NCBI GenBank assembly: GCA_035345895.1
Contig: DAORDI010000310.1
Coordinates: forward strand, 1-6,510
Length of the DNA stretch: 6,510 nucleotides
Direction: 5' to 3'
Origin: DAORDI01 sp035345895
Lineage (GTDB): Bacteria > Spirochaetota > Leptospiria > Leptospirales > Leptospiraceae
This document shows positions 1 to 4,881 of the stretch, piece by piece; the first letter of the stretch is position 1, and each line of letters opens with the position of its first letter. Below the pieces are notes generated by a model, which ran no database searches, was not told where the DNA came from, and saw only the letters and a list, made by a program, of their open reading frames with translations. The translations under genes and the position numbers were made by a program.

Positions 1-433
1 TCTGGCGATAGGAGGAGACTATCTGGGAGTGACTCGAGGTTATGTGAGTATGTGTTCTATCATCAGCAATAGAGCAGTATTCAGAAAGCCTGAACTGGGA
101 GGTCCTTTCGGTATCCGAACCTTTTTTACATTCGGAATAATGATCGGGGGCTTCCTTGCTGCTCTTCAGTCCGGCGGCTGGCATCCGACGTTTGATTTTG
201 GAAGATTTGATGTGTTCTGGAGCAGTACGATTCCAGTGAAGGCAGCGGTACTTATTACTGGAGGTTTTCTCTGGGGATACGGGGCAAGGCTTGCCAAAGG
301 GTGCACTTCCGGAAATACAATCTCAGGAATTTCGAGAGGTTCACTTTCGAGCATTGTCGCAACGGTGATGTTTATGGTCGGCGGAATCCTTGTATTTCAG
401 ATTCTGAACTGGCTTGCAGGAGGAAAATACTGA
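1..433 (+). CDS. YeeE/YedE (TsuA-like) sulfur transporter, first half; 5'-truncated by window edge
   Basis: Integral inner-membrane protein of the YeeE/YedE family (Sulf_transp fold), which imports thiosulfate or related sulfur compounds. The reading frame is open from base 2 with no stop, so the gene begins outside the window; 143 residues are visible. A GTG at 29 is in frame but lies inside the conserved LGVTRGYVSMCS motif, so it is not the real start. The family's conserved cysteines are present: one in VSMCSI (visible residue 18) and one in AKGCTSGNTISG (residue 101). Such cysteines line the substrate path in the Spirochaeta thermophila TsuA structure (established knowledge). Hydrophobic segments lie at about residues 40-57, 78-95 and 115-137. 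The stop TGA (431-433) shares its A with the ATG of the next gene, which encodes the second half. Family call strong; exact substrate inferred. Confidence 0.85.
   Translation, partial: LAIGGDYLGVTRGYVSMCSIISNRAVFRKPELGGPFGIRTFFTFGIMIGGFLAALQSGGWHPTFDFGRFDVFWSSTIPVKAAVLITGGFLWGYGARLAKGCTSGNTISGISRGSLSSIVATVMFMVGGILVFQILNWLAGGKY
418..423 (+). promoter_or_regulatory. Strong Shine-Dalgarno site setting the start of the second transporter half
   Basis: A perfect AGGAGG lies 9 nt before the ATG at 433, inside the last codons of the upstream gene. The same frame stays open up to an ATG at 301, but that extension overlaps the upstream coding sequence and reads as non-membrane sequence. This site and the TGATG junction fix the start at 433. 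Confidence 0.8.
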
Positions 434-876
434 TGAGAAATGCTTTCTTTCTTTTTGCAGGAATTCTTTTCGGATACATTCTGATTCTGTCAGGAGTATC
501 TAATTATAATGTAATTACAGATATGTTTCTTTTCAGAAGTTTTCATATGTACGGACTTCTGGGAACAGCACTTGTCATCAGTTTCATTGCTGTCCAGATT
601 CTGCACAGAATCAGATGGAAAGGAGTTCTGACCCAGGAGGAGATTTCCTTTGAAAGAACGAAACCCACAAAGGATCATGTCATCGGCGGACTTCTGTCCG
701 GACTTGGATGGGGACTCACTGGAGCCTGCCCCGGACCTGCAATCGCGCTTCTAGGATTCGGCACACTTTCTGCGCTCTTTACAGTGACCGGAATATTTCT
801 CGGAGTGTATGTGTTCGGTGTGTTGGAGGAAAGAAAATCAGCCGGAGCAAAAGCAGAACAGACGAGCGGATGCTGA
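433..876 (+). CDS. YeeE/YedE (DUF6691-type) sulfur transporter, second half
   Basis: A 147-residue inner-membrane protein, the usual partner of the upstream YeeE/YedE half. Together the two correspond to one full-length TsuA-like thiosulfate channel, whose repeats are fused in some bacteria (established knowledge). Hydrophobic segments lie at about residues 3-22, 38-56, 83-95 and 103-130. The signature GWGLTGACPGPA at residues 92-103 carries the conserved substrate-path cysteine (C99). The start is ATG 433, overlapping the previous stop as TGATG, with AGGAGG 9 nt upstream; this points to translational coupling and a 1:1 pair. The C-terminus is a short charged tail ending in Cys. No clear terminator follows. 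No sulfurtransferase or regulator gene is visible beside it, so what it feeds is unknown. Family confident, substrate inferred. Confidence 0.88.
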   Translation: MRNAFFLFAGILFGYILILSGVSNYNVITDMFLFRSFHMYGLLGTALVISFIAVQILHRIRWKGVLTQEEISFERTKPTKDHVIGGLLSGLGWGLTGACPGPAIALLGFGTLSALFTVTGIFLGVYVFGVLEERKSAGAKAEQTSGC

Positions 877-893
877 GTTAGACTTGGGAAAAT

Positions 894-907
894 TGTATGC
901 GCATACA
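894..907. repeat. 14-bp perfect palindrome
   Basis: TGTATGCGCATACA equals its own reverse complement. It is flanked by TTAGAC (878-883) and its complement GTCTAA (908-913), which could pair around it with an asymmetric 10-nt gap on the left. It starts 18 bases after the transporter stop and no poly-T tract follows, so it is not a standard intrinsic terminator. It could be a protein-binding site or chance. Confidence 0.45.
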
Positions 908-999
908 GTCTAAGTGTTGGATTGTCAAGCGGTGCACTGCAGAATAATCTTGCGGTGGCCGTAAATTAGGCGTGGCGGAAATCTGAAAACTCATCCGCT

Positions 1000-1136
1000 C
1001 TCTGTATTGAGGAGCCGGAAATTTTCCGTATCCTGATCTTCTTCTGAAACTCTCTGAAGGAATCAGAGAGTTTGAAAATGAACAGGTCAAAAAGTTTTCG
1101 AATTTTGTAAAAGCTGGTAAAGATCTGTCCGACTAA
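1000..1136 (+). pseudogene. Remnant(s) of a decayed small gene, partly Uma2-like
   Basis: Bases 1000-1020 read LCIEEPE, against LCIREPE in the intact Uma2 protein (codons starting at 2462), with 19 of 21 bases identical. That frame stops at 1045-1047. A second frame, open from 1011 to TAA 1134-1136, reads like the helical, charged C-terminus of a real protein (about 34 residues, including LLLKLSEGIREFENEQVKKF), but has no ATG, GTG or TTG start. The two pieces are in different frames, consistent with a frameshifted or deleted gene. I do not recognise the family of the C-terminal piece. Chance coding-like sequence cannot be excluded. Confidence 0.35.
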
Positions 1137-1139
1137 CAA

Positions 1140-1685
1140 TCAGACTTCCACTTCTTTTTTTCTGTGAATGGCATACTTCATCTGAACCAGACCGGACTCG
1201 AAACTTTTGACATGCATCAGTTTCAATGCCTGCATTCCTGAATTCGGATGAAAAAGAGGAATCCCTTCTCCCAGCAGTACCGGGATGACTGATAGAATGA
1301 TCTCATCCACAAAACCTGCTGCTAGAAAACTGCTGATCAGTTTTCCCCCGTCCAGATAGACTTTCCTTTTTTCCTCTTTCTGAAGGATATGATCGAGTTC
1401 TATAGGAGATGCATTCATGATTTTTTCATTAAACCTCGGCTTCAGTTTTTCTTTCGTAAGAACAATACAGTCTTTTTTTTCGTAAGGCCAGTCTCCGAAA
1501 CTCAGCACTTTTTCATAAGTGTTTCTTCCCATCACCAGAGTGTCCACTGTGCTGAAAAATTCCAGGTATCCGTAGTCCTCTCCTTCCCTGGAAACTGCCG
1601 AAAGCCATTCGAGAGCTCCGTCCTTTCCTGCAATGTAACCGTCCGCACTCACCGCTATAAATACAGAATATTTTATATTTGACAT
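1140..1685 (-). CDS. Dihydrofolate-reductase-like protein (RibD C-terminal domain family)
   Basis: A 181-residue cytoplasmic protein of the RibD-C/dihydrofolate-reductase superfamily (YyaP/YwjB-like), whose members bind NAD(P)H. The physiological substrate of these stand-alone proteins is generally unknown. The N-terminal strand and loop reads VFIAVSADGYIAGKDGALEWL (about residues 8-28, the classic SxDGyIA...G.leWl signature). The cofactor-site motif LVMGRNTYE is at residues 50-58, VYLDGGKLISSFL at 109-121, and the closing IPVLLGEGIPLF at 134-145. Length is normal for the family. The start is ATG 1685 with GGAG 6 nt upstream. It begins 13 nt after the stop of the cyclic-nucleotide-binding-domain gene, so the two form one operon. 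It is not a true FolA, since canonical FolA spacing is absent. Family call firm, reaction unknown. Confidence 0.87.
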   Translation of the reverse strand: MSNIKYSVFIAVSADGYIAGKDGALEWLSAVSREGEDYGYLEFFSTVDTLVMGRNTYEKVLSFGDWPYEKKDCIVLTKEKLKPRFNEKIMNASPIELDHILQKEEKRKVYLDGGKLISSFLAAGFVDEIILSVIPVLLGEGIPLFHPNSGMQALKLMHVKSFESGLVQMKYAIHRKKEVEV

Positions 1686-1698
1686 ATAATCTCCTTTT

Positions 1699-2190
1699 TT
1701 AATGAATTACATAAACCATGTCCAGTTCTTCCAGATTCCCCCTGAGTCTTGCAATAAAAATTTCAAGAAGATTCCTGTATATAATCTTTGCTGATTTATG
1801 ATGAATTTCTGAAAATGACTGAAAATCTTTCTGATTGATGTAGCTTGCTCTGAAGTTTTGGGAGACGACTCTGACGGATGCTGAAATTCTGCCCTCATCG
1901 ATTAAGGAATATTCGCCGAAACAGTCTCCCGATTTCAGTCTGGAAACCTTCACTTCCGAAATTCTTTCGATTCCTCTTTTGTTCTGCTTGGGCAGATATA
2001 CCTCCACCTCACCTTCCAGAATGATGAAAATGCCTCTTCCTATCTCCCATTCATTCAGAAGGATGTCATTTCGGGCTCCGGTCTTAAGTTCACTTGAATC
2101 GAGGAGCTGTTTTATTTCCATTTCGCTCAATCCCTTCAATACTGCCGAGTTTCTCAGTAATTCCGTATCCTTTGCCTGAAAACCGCTCAT
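1699..2190 (-). CDS. Stand-alone cyclic-nucleotide-binding (CAP_ED) domain protein
   Basis: A 163-residue cytoplasmic protein made of one CRP-like sensor domain and a C-terminal helix, with no helix-turn-helix or kinase, so it probably acts by protein contact. The domain opens with LLRNSAVLKGLSEMEI, followed by the roll motif IFIILEGEVEVYL, and the phosphate-binding cassette reads FGEYSLIDEGRISASVRV. The cassette keeps FGE, but the usual Arg position before S-A holds Ile, with Arg one place earlier, so cyclic-nucleotide binding is uncertain. Start choice: an in-frame ATG at 2202 has no ribosome site, whereas ATG 2190 has GGAG (2197-2200 on the complement) 6 nt upstream, so 2190 is preferred; the longer form would be 167 residues. 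First gene of an operon with the RibD-C-like gene 13 nt downstream. Confidence 0.87.
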   Translation of the reverse strand: MSGFQAKDTELLRNSAVLKGLSEMEIKQLLDSSELKTGARNDILLNEWEIGRGIFIILEGEVEVYLPKQNKRGIERISEVKVSRLKSGDCFGEYSLIDEGRISASVRVVSQNFRASYINQKDFQSFSEIHHKSAKIIYRNLLEIFIARLRGNLEELDMVYVIH

Positions 2191-2196
2191 AGTATT

Positions 2197-2200
2197 CTCC
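2197..2200 (-). promoter_or_regulatory. Shine-Dalgarno site deciding the start of the CAP_ED protein
   Basis: GGAG on the minus strand, 6 nt before the ATG at 2190. The alternative ATG at 2202 overlaps this site and has no purine-rich stretch at the right distance. This supports the shorter protein. Confidence 0.55.
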
Positions 2201-2347
2201 ATTCTGTTCTGATTAAATTATTCACTGCACTCTGCAGATGCCGTCTGCCTGCATACCGAAAACCTTGATTTCACAGCCGCTCTGCCTGATAAAATACAGA
2301 AAAAGCCGAGCAAAAAAACAGGCTATTCATTTTTAACAGTTCGACAT

Positions 2348-2381
2348 TATGATTGACAGAATCTGTTTTATCAGATATTGA
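2348..2381 (+). promoter_or_regulatory. Candidate promoter(s) for the Uma2 gene
   Basis: Two overlapping sigma70-like arrangements precede the gene. One has TTGACA (2353-2358), a 17-nt gap and TATTGA (2376-2381); the perfect -35 box would place the transcript start at about 2388, at the second ATG of the gene. The other uses TATGAT (2348-2353) as -10 with a weak TTCATT (2326-2331) 16 nt upstream, giving a roughly 20-nt leader. No Shine-Dalgarno site precedes either ATG. Spirochaete promoters are hard to call by eye, so this is tentative. Confidence 0.35.
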
Positions 2382-2948
2382 ATGAGTATGCTGGATATTT
2401 TAGAAATTCCTGAAATCAGAAGACAGTTTGTTCCTCTCAGTCTCCAAGAGTATGAGGATCTCTGTATTCGGGAGCCGGAAAAATACAGAAAGACTGAACT
2501 TTTCAGAGGGGCAGTCGTAACGAAAATGACAAAAAGTTCCAGGCACAGTTATTTTAAGAATGTATTTACGGAGGATATCAGAAAAGTGGTTCCTTCAGGT
2601 TTTTTTGTGCAGAATGGAAATTCTATCTCTTTTCTGGATTCGGACTTGGAATCTGACATTTCTGTGATTGCAGGAAATCAGAAAGATTACAGAAACAGCA
2701 AGCCGTCTATGGCCAGACTGATAGTAGAGATAGCGGTCAGTTCCATTGTATATGACCGGAGCAAAAGTATGGATTACTCCCGGGCAGGAGTCAATGAGTA
2801 TTGGATCGTAGATGCTGATTCTGAATCCGTTGAAGTATACACTCATCCTTCAGAAAACGGGTATCAGCAGAAGAAACTTTTTGTAAAGGAAGATTCTCTC
2901 GAACTCTTTGGAAAACTGTTTCCATTGAACAGGATTTTCGAACAGTAA
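2382..2948 (+). CDS. Uma2-family PD-(D/E)xK nuclease-like protein
   Basis: A 188-residue protein of the Uma2 (DUF820) family, which has a restriction-endonuclease-like fold. Biological targets are not established for most members. Family landmarks in order: the N-terminal helix LSLQEYEDLCIREPEKY; TELFRGAVVTKM (the ELidGelv region); SSRHSYF; the acidic position LESDISVIAG (D92, the usual PDv motif with Ser for Pro); IVEIAVSS (E116); and SKSMDYSRAGVNEYWIVD (K128, E139, W141). The Asp, Glu and Lys expected at the active site are therefore all present. Length is normal. ATG 2382 and ATG 2388 are both possible starts; neither has a ribosome site, and a TTGACA box 24 nt upstream of the first hints at a leaderless message. 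It diverges from the CAP_ED gene and runs toward the SUKH-like gene. A 21-bp near-copy of part of it survives at 1000-1020. Confidence 0.85.
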   Translation: MSMLDILEIPEIRRQFVPLSLQEYEDLCIREPEKYRKTELFRGAVVTKMTKSSRHSYFKNVFTEDIRKVVPSGFFVQNGNSISFLDSDLESDISVIAGNQKDYRNSKPSMARLIVEIAVSSIVYDRSKSMDYSRAGVNEYWIVDADSESVEVYTHPSENGYQQKKLFVKEDSLELFGKLFPLNRIFEQ

Positions 2949-3056
2949 AAAAATTATTTACATCCCGATGCAAAAATTCTTAATGAAAAATTAACTTTAC
3001 ACTTCCGGACAATATTTTCCTCTTTTGTAAATCAGCAGGAAGACTCTTCCGGAAAT

Positions 3057-3063
3057 AAGGAGG
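3057..3063 (+). promoter_or_regulatory. Strong Shine-Dalgarno site of the SUKH-like gene
   Basis: AAGGAGG lies 5 nt before ATG 3069 and sets the start. The 120-nt spacer upstream is AT-rich and carries CTTCCGGA twice (3002-3009 and 3046-3053, 44 bp apart). I could not pick a well-spaced -35/-10 pair with confidence. Confidence 0.75.
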
Positions 3064-3068
3064 AATTT

Positions 3069-3617
3069 ATGAAAAAGACAGCTGAAAAATTCAAGAGTAA
3101 ATTTCGGCCTTACGAGGTGCCCGCGAAGCTTCTGGCTCTGGCCGACTATTGGGACAAAAATCCTGAATTTTTTTCCGGATCCTTTGAAGTGGATTCAGAC
3201 GAATACGATTCTGCAGTGGACTGGTTTCGGAAAAATGAAGAAGGTTATTCGAAAGTGAGAGTGTTCGGAATAGACGGGATACATTCACTGTATGCGTTCT
3301 GGACGGCGGAAGAATCGGATCTTGAAAAATGTCCTATAGTTTATCTGGGAGGGGAAGGAGAGGGCACTGTTGTTCTTGCGGAAAATTTTGATATTCTGCT
3401 CTCCATTCTGGCTTCCAACAGAGAGTACGAACCGTTTGACAAGGACTTTATGGAAGAAGAAACTTCAAACGAAGAAGAGAATAAAAGATTCAGGAAATGG
3501 CTTCAAAAAAATTATAATATATTGCCTGCAAAGAATCCTCTGAGCCTTATGAAAAAGGCCCAGAAAAGATTTCCTGGATTTCAAAAATGGCTGAAAACTG
3601 TCATCCCCGGCAGGTGA
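3069..3617 (+). CDS. SUKH / SMI1-KNR4-like protein (putative immunity-type fold)
   Basis: A 182-residue acidic, probably cytoplasmic protein without signal peptide or membrane segments. The middle region resembles SUKH (SMI1/KNR4) domains: VPAKLLALADYW at about residues 17-28; a W-containing helix (AVDWFRKNEE); VFGIDGIHSLYAFW at 65-78; and the characteristic PIVYLGGEGEGTVVLAENFDILLSIL strand-turn-helix at about 89-114. SUKH proteins often serve as immunity proteins against contact-delivered toxins, but many stand alone. A lysine-rich helical tail follows after an acidic linker (EEETSNEEEN). No toxin or secretion gene is adjacent, so an immunity role is not supported by context. It has its own strong ribosome site and tandem in-frame stops TGA TAA. 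It ends 6 nt from the stop of the converging minus-strand operon. Fold assignment is by pattern only. Confidence 0.6.
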   Translation: MKKTAEKFKSKFRPYEVPAKLLALADYWDKNPEFFSGSFEVDSDEYDSAVDWFRKNEEGYSKVRVFGIDGIHSLYAFWTAEESDLEKCPIVYLGGEGEGTVVLAENFDILLSILASNREYEPFDKDFMEEETSNEEENKRFRKWLQKNYNILPAKNPLSLMKKAQKRFPGFQKWLKTVIPGR

Positions 3618-3623
3618 TAATTT

Positions 3624-4328
3624 TCAGTTAGCACCTTCTTTATCCTTGGTTCCCAGTTTCGGTCTTGGACTGTATTTGTTCAGATCATCCAATGCAAACA
3701 GAAGCCATTTATTGTTTTCAAATCCGTCAATTTCCTTGAATTTGAAAATATCCTTATTCGATCTGATTTCATTTTCATCCCGTCTGTTTGTGAGAGGAAT
3801 CGGATCTACGCTCGTCCAATCGTAAAAATTCCTGGCCTTGTCTCTTGCAACGTCATACTGAATGTCTCCGAATACCAGATTCAGCCCATCCTGCCCGGCC
3901 CAGGCATAAAAGGATGTTCTCTTATTGTTGGAAATGACAGACTGAAGATGATCGAACTGACTGATGACCACTACTATGCTTTCCTTCTTTGTCTTTGGAG
4001 GATTCATAAGCGCCCTTGCCAGGTTTTCTGCAAGAGTATCCAGTTCATCGTCATGAAATATATAATCTTCGTACTTATTGACTCTGGTATGTTTTACAAA
4101 TCGTATGTTTCCCAGTATGTTCTTCAGTTTGTCCGGGTCAATTTCAAACGGTCTTGTTATAGTACCGTTGATGAGATCAGTTCTTCCTACTTCAGATTCC
4201 AGTTCATCCACTACAAGATCGTAAAATGCAGCCTTGGCCGTTGCATTCAGCAGCTTTTTGGTCTTGAAACCGGATACACAGTCTGTAAACAGAATAACAG
4301 AGAGAAGCAGATAGAAAAATTTGAACAT
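3624..4328 (-). CDS. Probable lipoprotein of unknown function
   Basis: A 234-residue exported protein, last gene of the four-gene minus-strand operon. The N-terminus has Lys3, a hydrophobic core (FFYLLLSVILF, residues 4-14) and Cys17 in the context LFTDC, a loose lipobox of the kind tolerated by spirochaetes; Asp directly before the Cys is atypical. The rest is soluble, mixed alpha/beta and rich in Asp, Asn and Lys. It includes ESIVVVISQFDHLQSVIS (about residues 116-133) and FYAWAGQDGLNLVFGDIQYD (about 141-160). I do not recognise a characterised domain; it looks like a lineage-specific leptospiral-type envelope protein. The start is ATG 4328, with AAAGGA 8-9 nt upstream inside the end of the STAS gene, whose stop lies only 2 nt before the ATG. 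Tight coupling suggests a shared function with the STAS protein, perhaps as its envelope partner (inference). Confidence 0.72.
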   Translation of the reverse strand: MFKFFYLLLSVILFTDCVSGFKTKKLLNATAKAAFYDLVVDELESEVGRTDLINGTITRPFEIDPDKLKNILGNIRFVKHTRVNKYEDYIFHDDELDTLAENLARALMNPPKTKKESIVVVISQFDHLQSVISNNKRTSFYAWAGQDGLNLVFGDIQYDVARDKARNFYDWTSVDPIPLTNRRDENEIRSNKDIFKFKEIDGFENNKWLLFALDDLNKYSPRPKLGTKDKEGAN

Positions 4329-4330
4329 TT

Positions 4331-4693
4331 TTAAATTCCTTTGTATTTTTCAAAATCAGGATATGCCTTGTAAAAGTCTTCCTGTATATGAATTTTAATG
4401 ATGGTATGGAGTCCCGAAAGATGGAACACTGCATAAAGGTTTTTATTCAGAGAGACGGCATTGACGGTACAGTTTTTCTTTTTCAGGTCGGCAACAGTTC
4501 TGATCAGAATTCCCATTCCGGAGGAGTCCATAAACTGCACCTTTCTGAAATCAAAAGTCAGCATTCCCAAAGCCGGATAACCGGAAAGAAGTGCCTGCAC
4601 TGAATTTTGGAAATCCTTGGAATTTTCCATCAGAATGTTTCCTTCAATGCTCACCAGCAGATGGTTGTTTGCAAAATGAATCAGACTTACCAT
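4331..4693 (-). CDS. STAS-domain protein (anti-sigma factor antagonist type)
   Basis: A 120-residue single-domain cytoplasmic STAS protein of the SpoIIAA/RsbV type. Such proteins bind an anti-sigma or other kinase in the unphosphorylated state and are released by phosphorylation of a serine. The diagnostic loop VQFMDSSGMGILI spans about residues 52-64, with the phosphorylatable Ser at 57 (DSSG) intact. Before it come the strands HLLVSIEGNI and MLTFDFRKV; after it, the helix TVADLKKKNCTVNAVSL and the distal LSGLHTIIKIH. Length is typical (about 110-120). The start is ATG 4693, overlapping the upstream stop as TGATG, with only a weak ribosome site, so translation probably depends on the preceding gene. 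No anti-sigma kinase, sigma factor or phosphatase is in the window, so the partner is encoded elsewhere, or is one of the operon products (inference). Confidence 0.9.
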   Translation of the reverse strand: MVSLIHFANNHLLVSIEGNILMENSKDFQNSVQALLSGYPALGMLTFDFRKVQFMDSSGMGILIRTVADLKKKNCTVNAVSLNKNLYAVFHLSGLHTIIKIHIQEDFYKAYPDFEKYKGI

Positions 4694-4881
4694 CAGATTA
4701 CCGCCAGATCAGCTTCTTTGAGACCAGTAACTACGTGAGGATAACCCTCCTTGTCGCTGTACATGACTCTGATTTCTTCGTCGAGAATTTCGGCAATTTC
4801 GACGACCGAACCTGAAATGATAAATATCCCGTTCTGAATAAAGGTTTTTTTTAAAAGCTTTGCTTTGTCCCCTGCTTTCAC
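4693..4881 (-). CDS. Small SH3/KOW-like protein, GTG start
   Basis: A 62-residue protein with the pattern of a small five-strand beta-barrel: an opening VKAGDKAKLL (MKAGDKAKLL as translated), a turn GIFIISGSVVEIAEIL, a strand IRVMYSDKEGYPHVVTGL, and the closing KEADLAVI. These resemble SH3-like or KOW-type barrels (GDkv...GsvveI...vrV.Y.d.eG), which bind protein or RNA partners. No specific family is claimed. The start is GTG 4881, overlapping the upstream stop TGA (4880-4878) as GTGTGA, with AGAGG 4 nt before it. Its own stop overlaps the STAS start as TGATG. Being locked between the IscU-pentapeptide gene and the STAS gene by overlaps on both sides argues strongly that it is a real gene despite its size. 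Confidence 0.75.
   Translation of the reverse strand: MKAGDKAKLLKKTFIQNGIFIISGSVVEIAEILDEEIRVMYSDKEGYPHVVTGLKEADLAVI

Larger units (their letters stand above)
877..1139. other. Gene-free spacer with decayed coding scraps and a palindrome
   Basis: No intact gene on either strand. It holds three things: a 14-bp perfect palindrome (894-907); a 21-bp stretch (1000-1020) matching 19 of 21 bases of the Uma2 gene at 2462-2482; and a coding-like reading frame without a start ending at TAA 1134-1136. The transporter frame also continues about 30 sense codons past its TGA to a TAG at 967-969. No convincing terminator is visible for either converging transcription unit. Together this looks like the debris of one or more lost small genes. 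Confidence 0.55.

Noticed and set aside
301..432. Upstream extension of the second transporter gene to ATG 301
   Set aside because: It overlaps the first half in another frame and reads as non-membrane sequence; ATG 433 has a perfect ribosome site.
874..969. In-frame continuation of the second transporter gene past its TGA (possible selenocysteine, since the preceding codon is Cys, or readthrough)
   Set aside because: The family ends near this length, no SECIS-like hairpin directly follows the TGA, and no selenoprotein of this family is known to me. More likely a normal stop followed by debris.
878..1090. Minus-strand 70-codon frame in the spacer
   Set aside because: No ribosome site, no recognisable domain, and composition unlike the neighbouring genes.
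2191..2202. ATG 2202 as start of the CAP_ED protein
   Set aside because: No ribosome site; GGAG is correctly spaced for ATG 2190 instead. The choice changes only four residues.
2234..2248. Small hairpin GCAGA-TGCCG-TCTGC in the divergent spacer
   Set aside because: Only five base pairs and no T-tract or link to a start; expected by chance.
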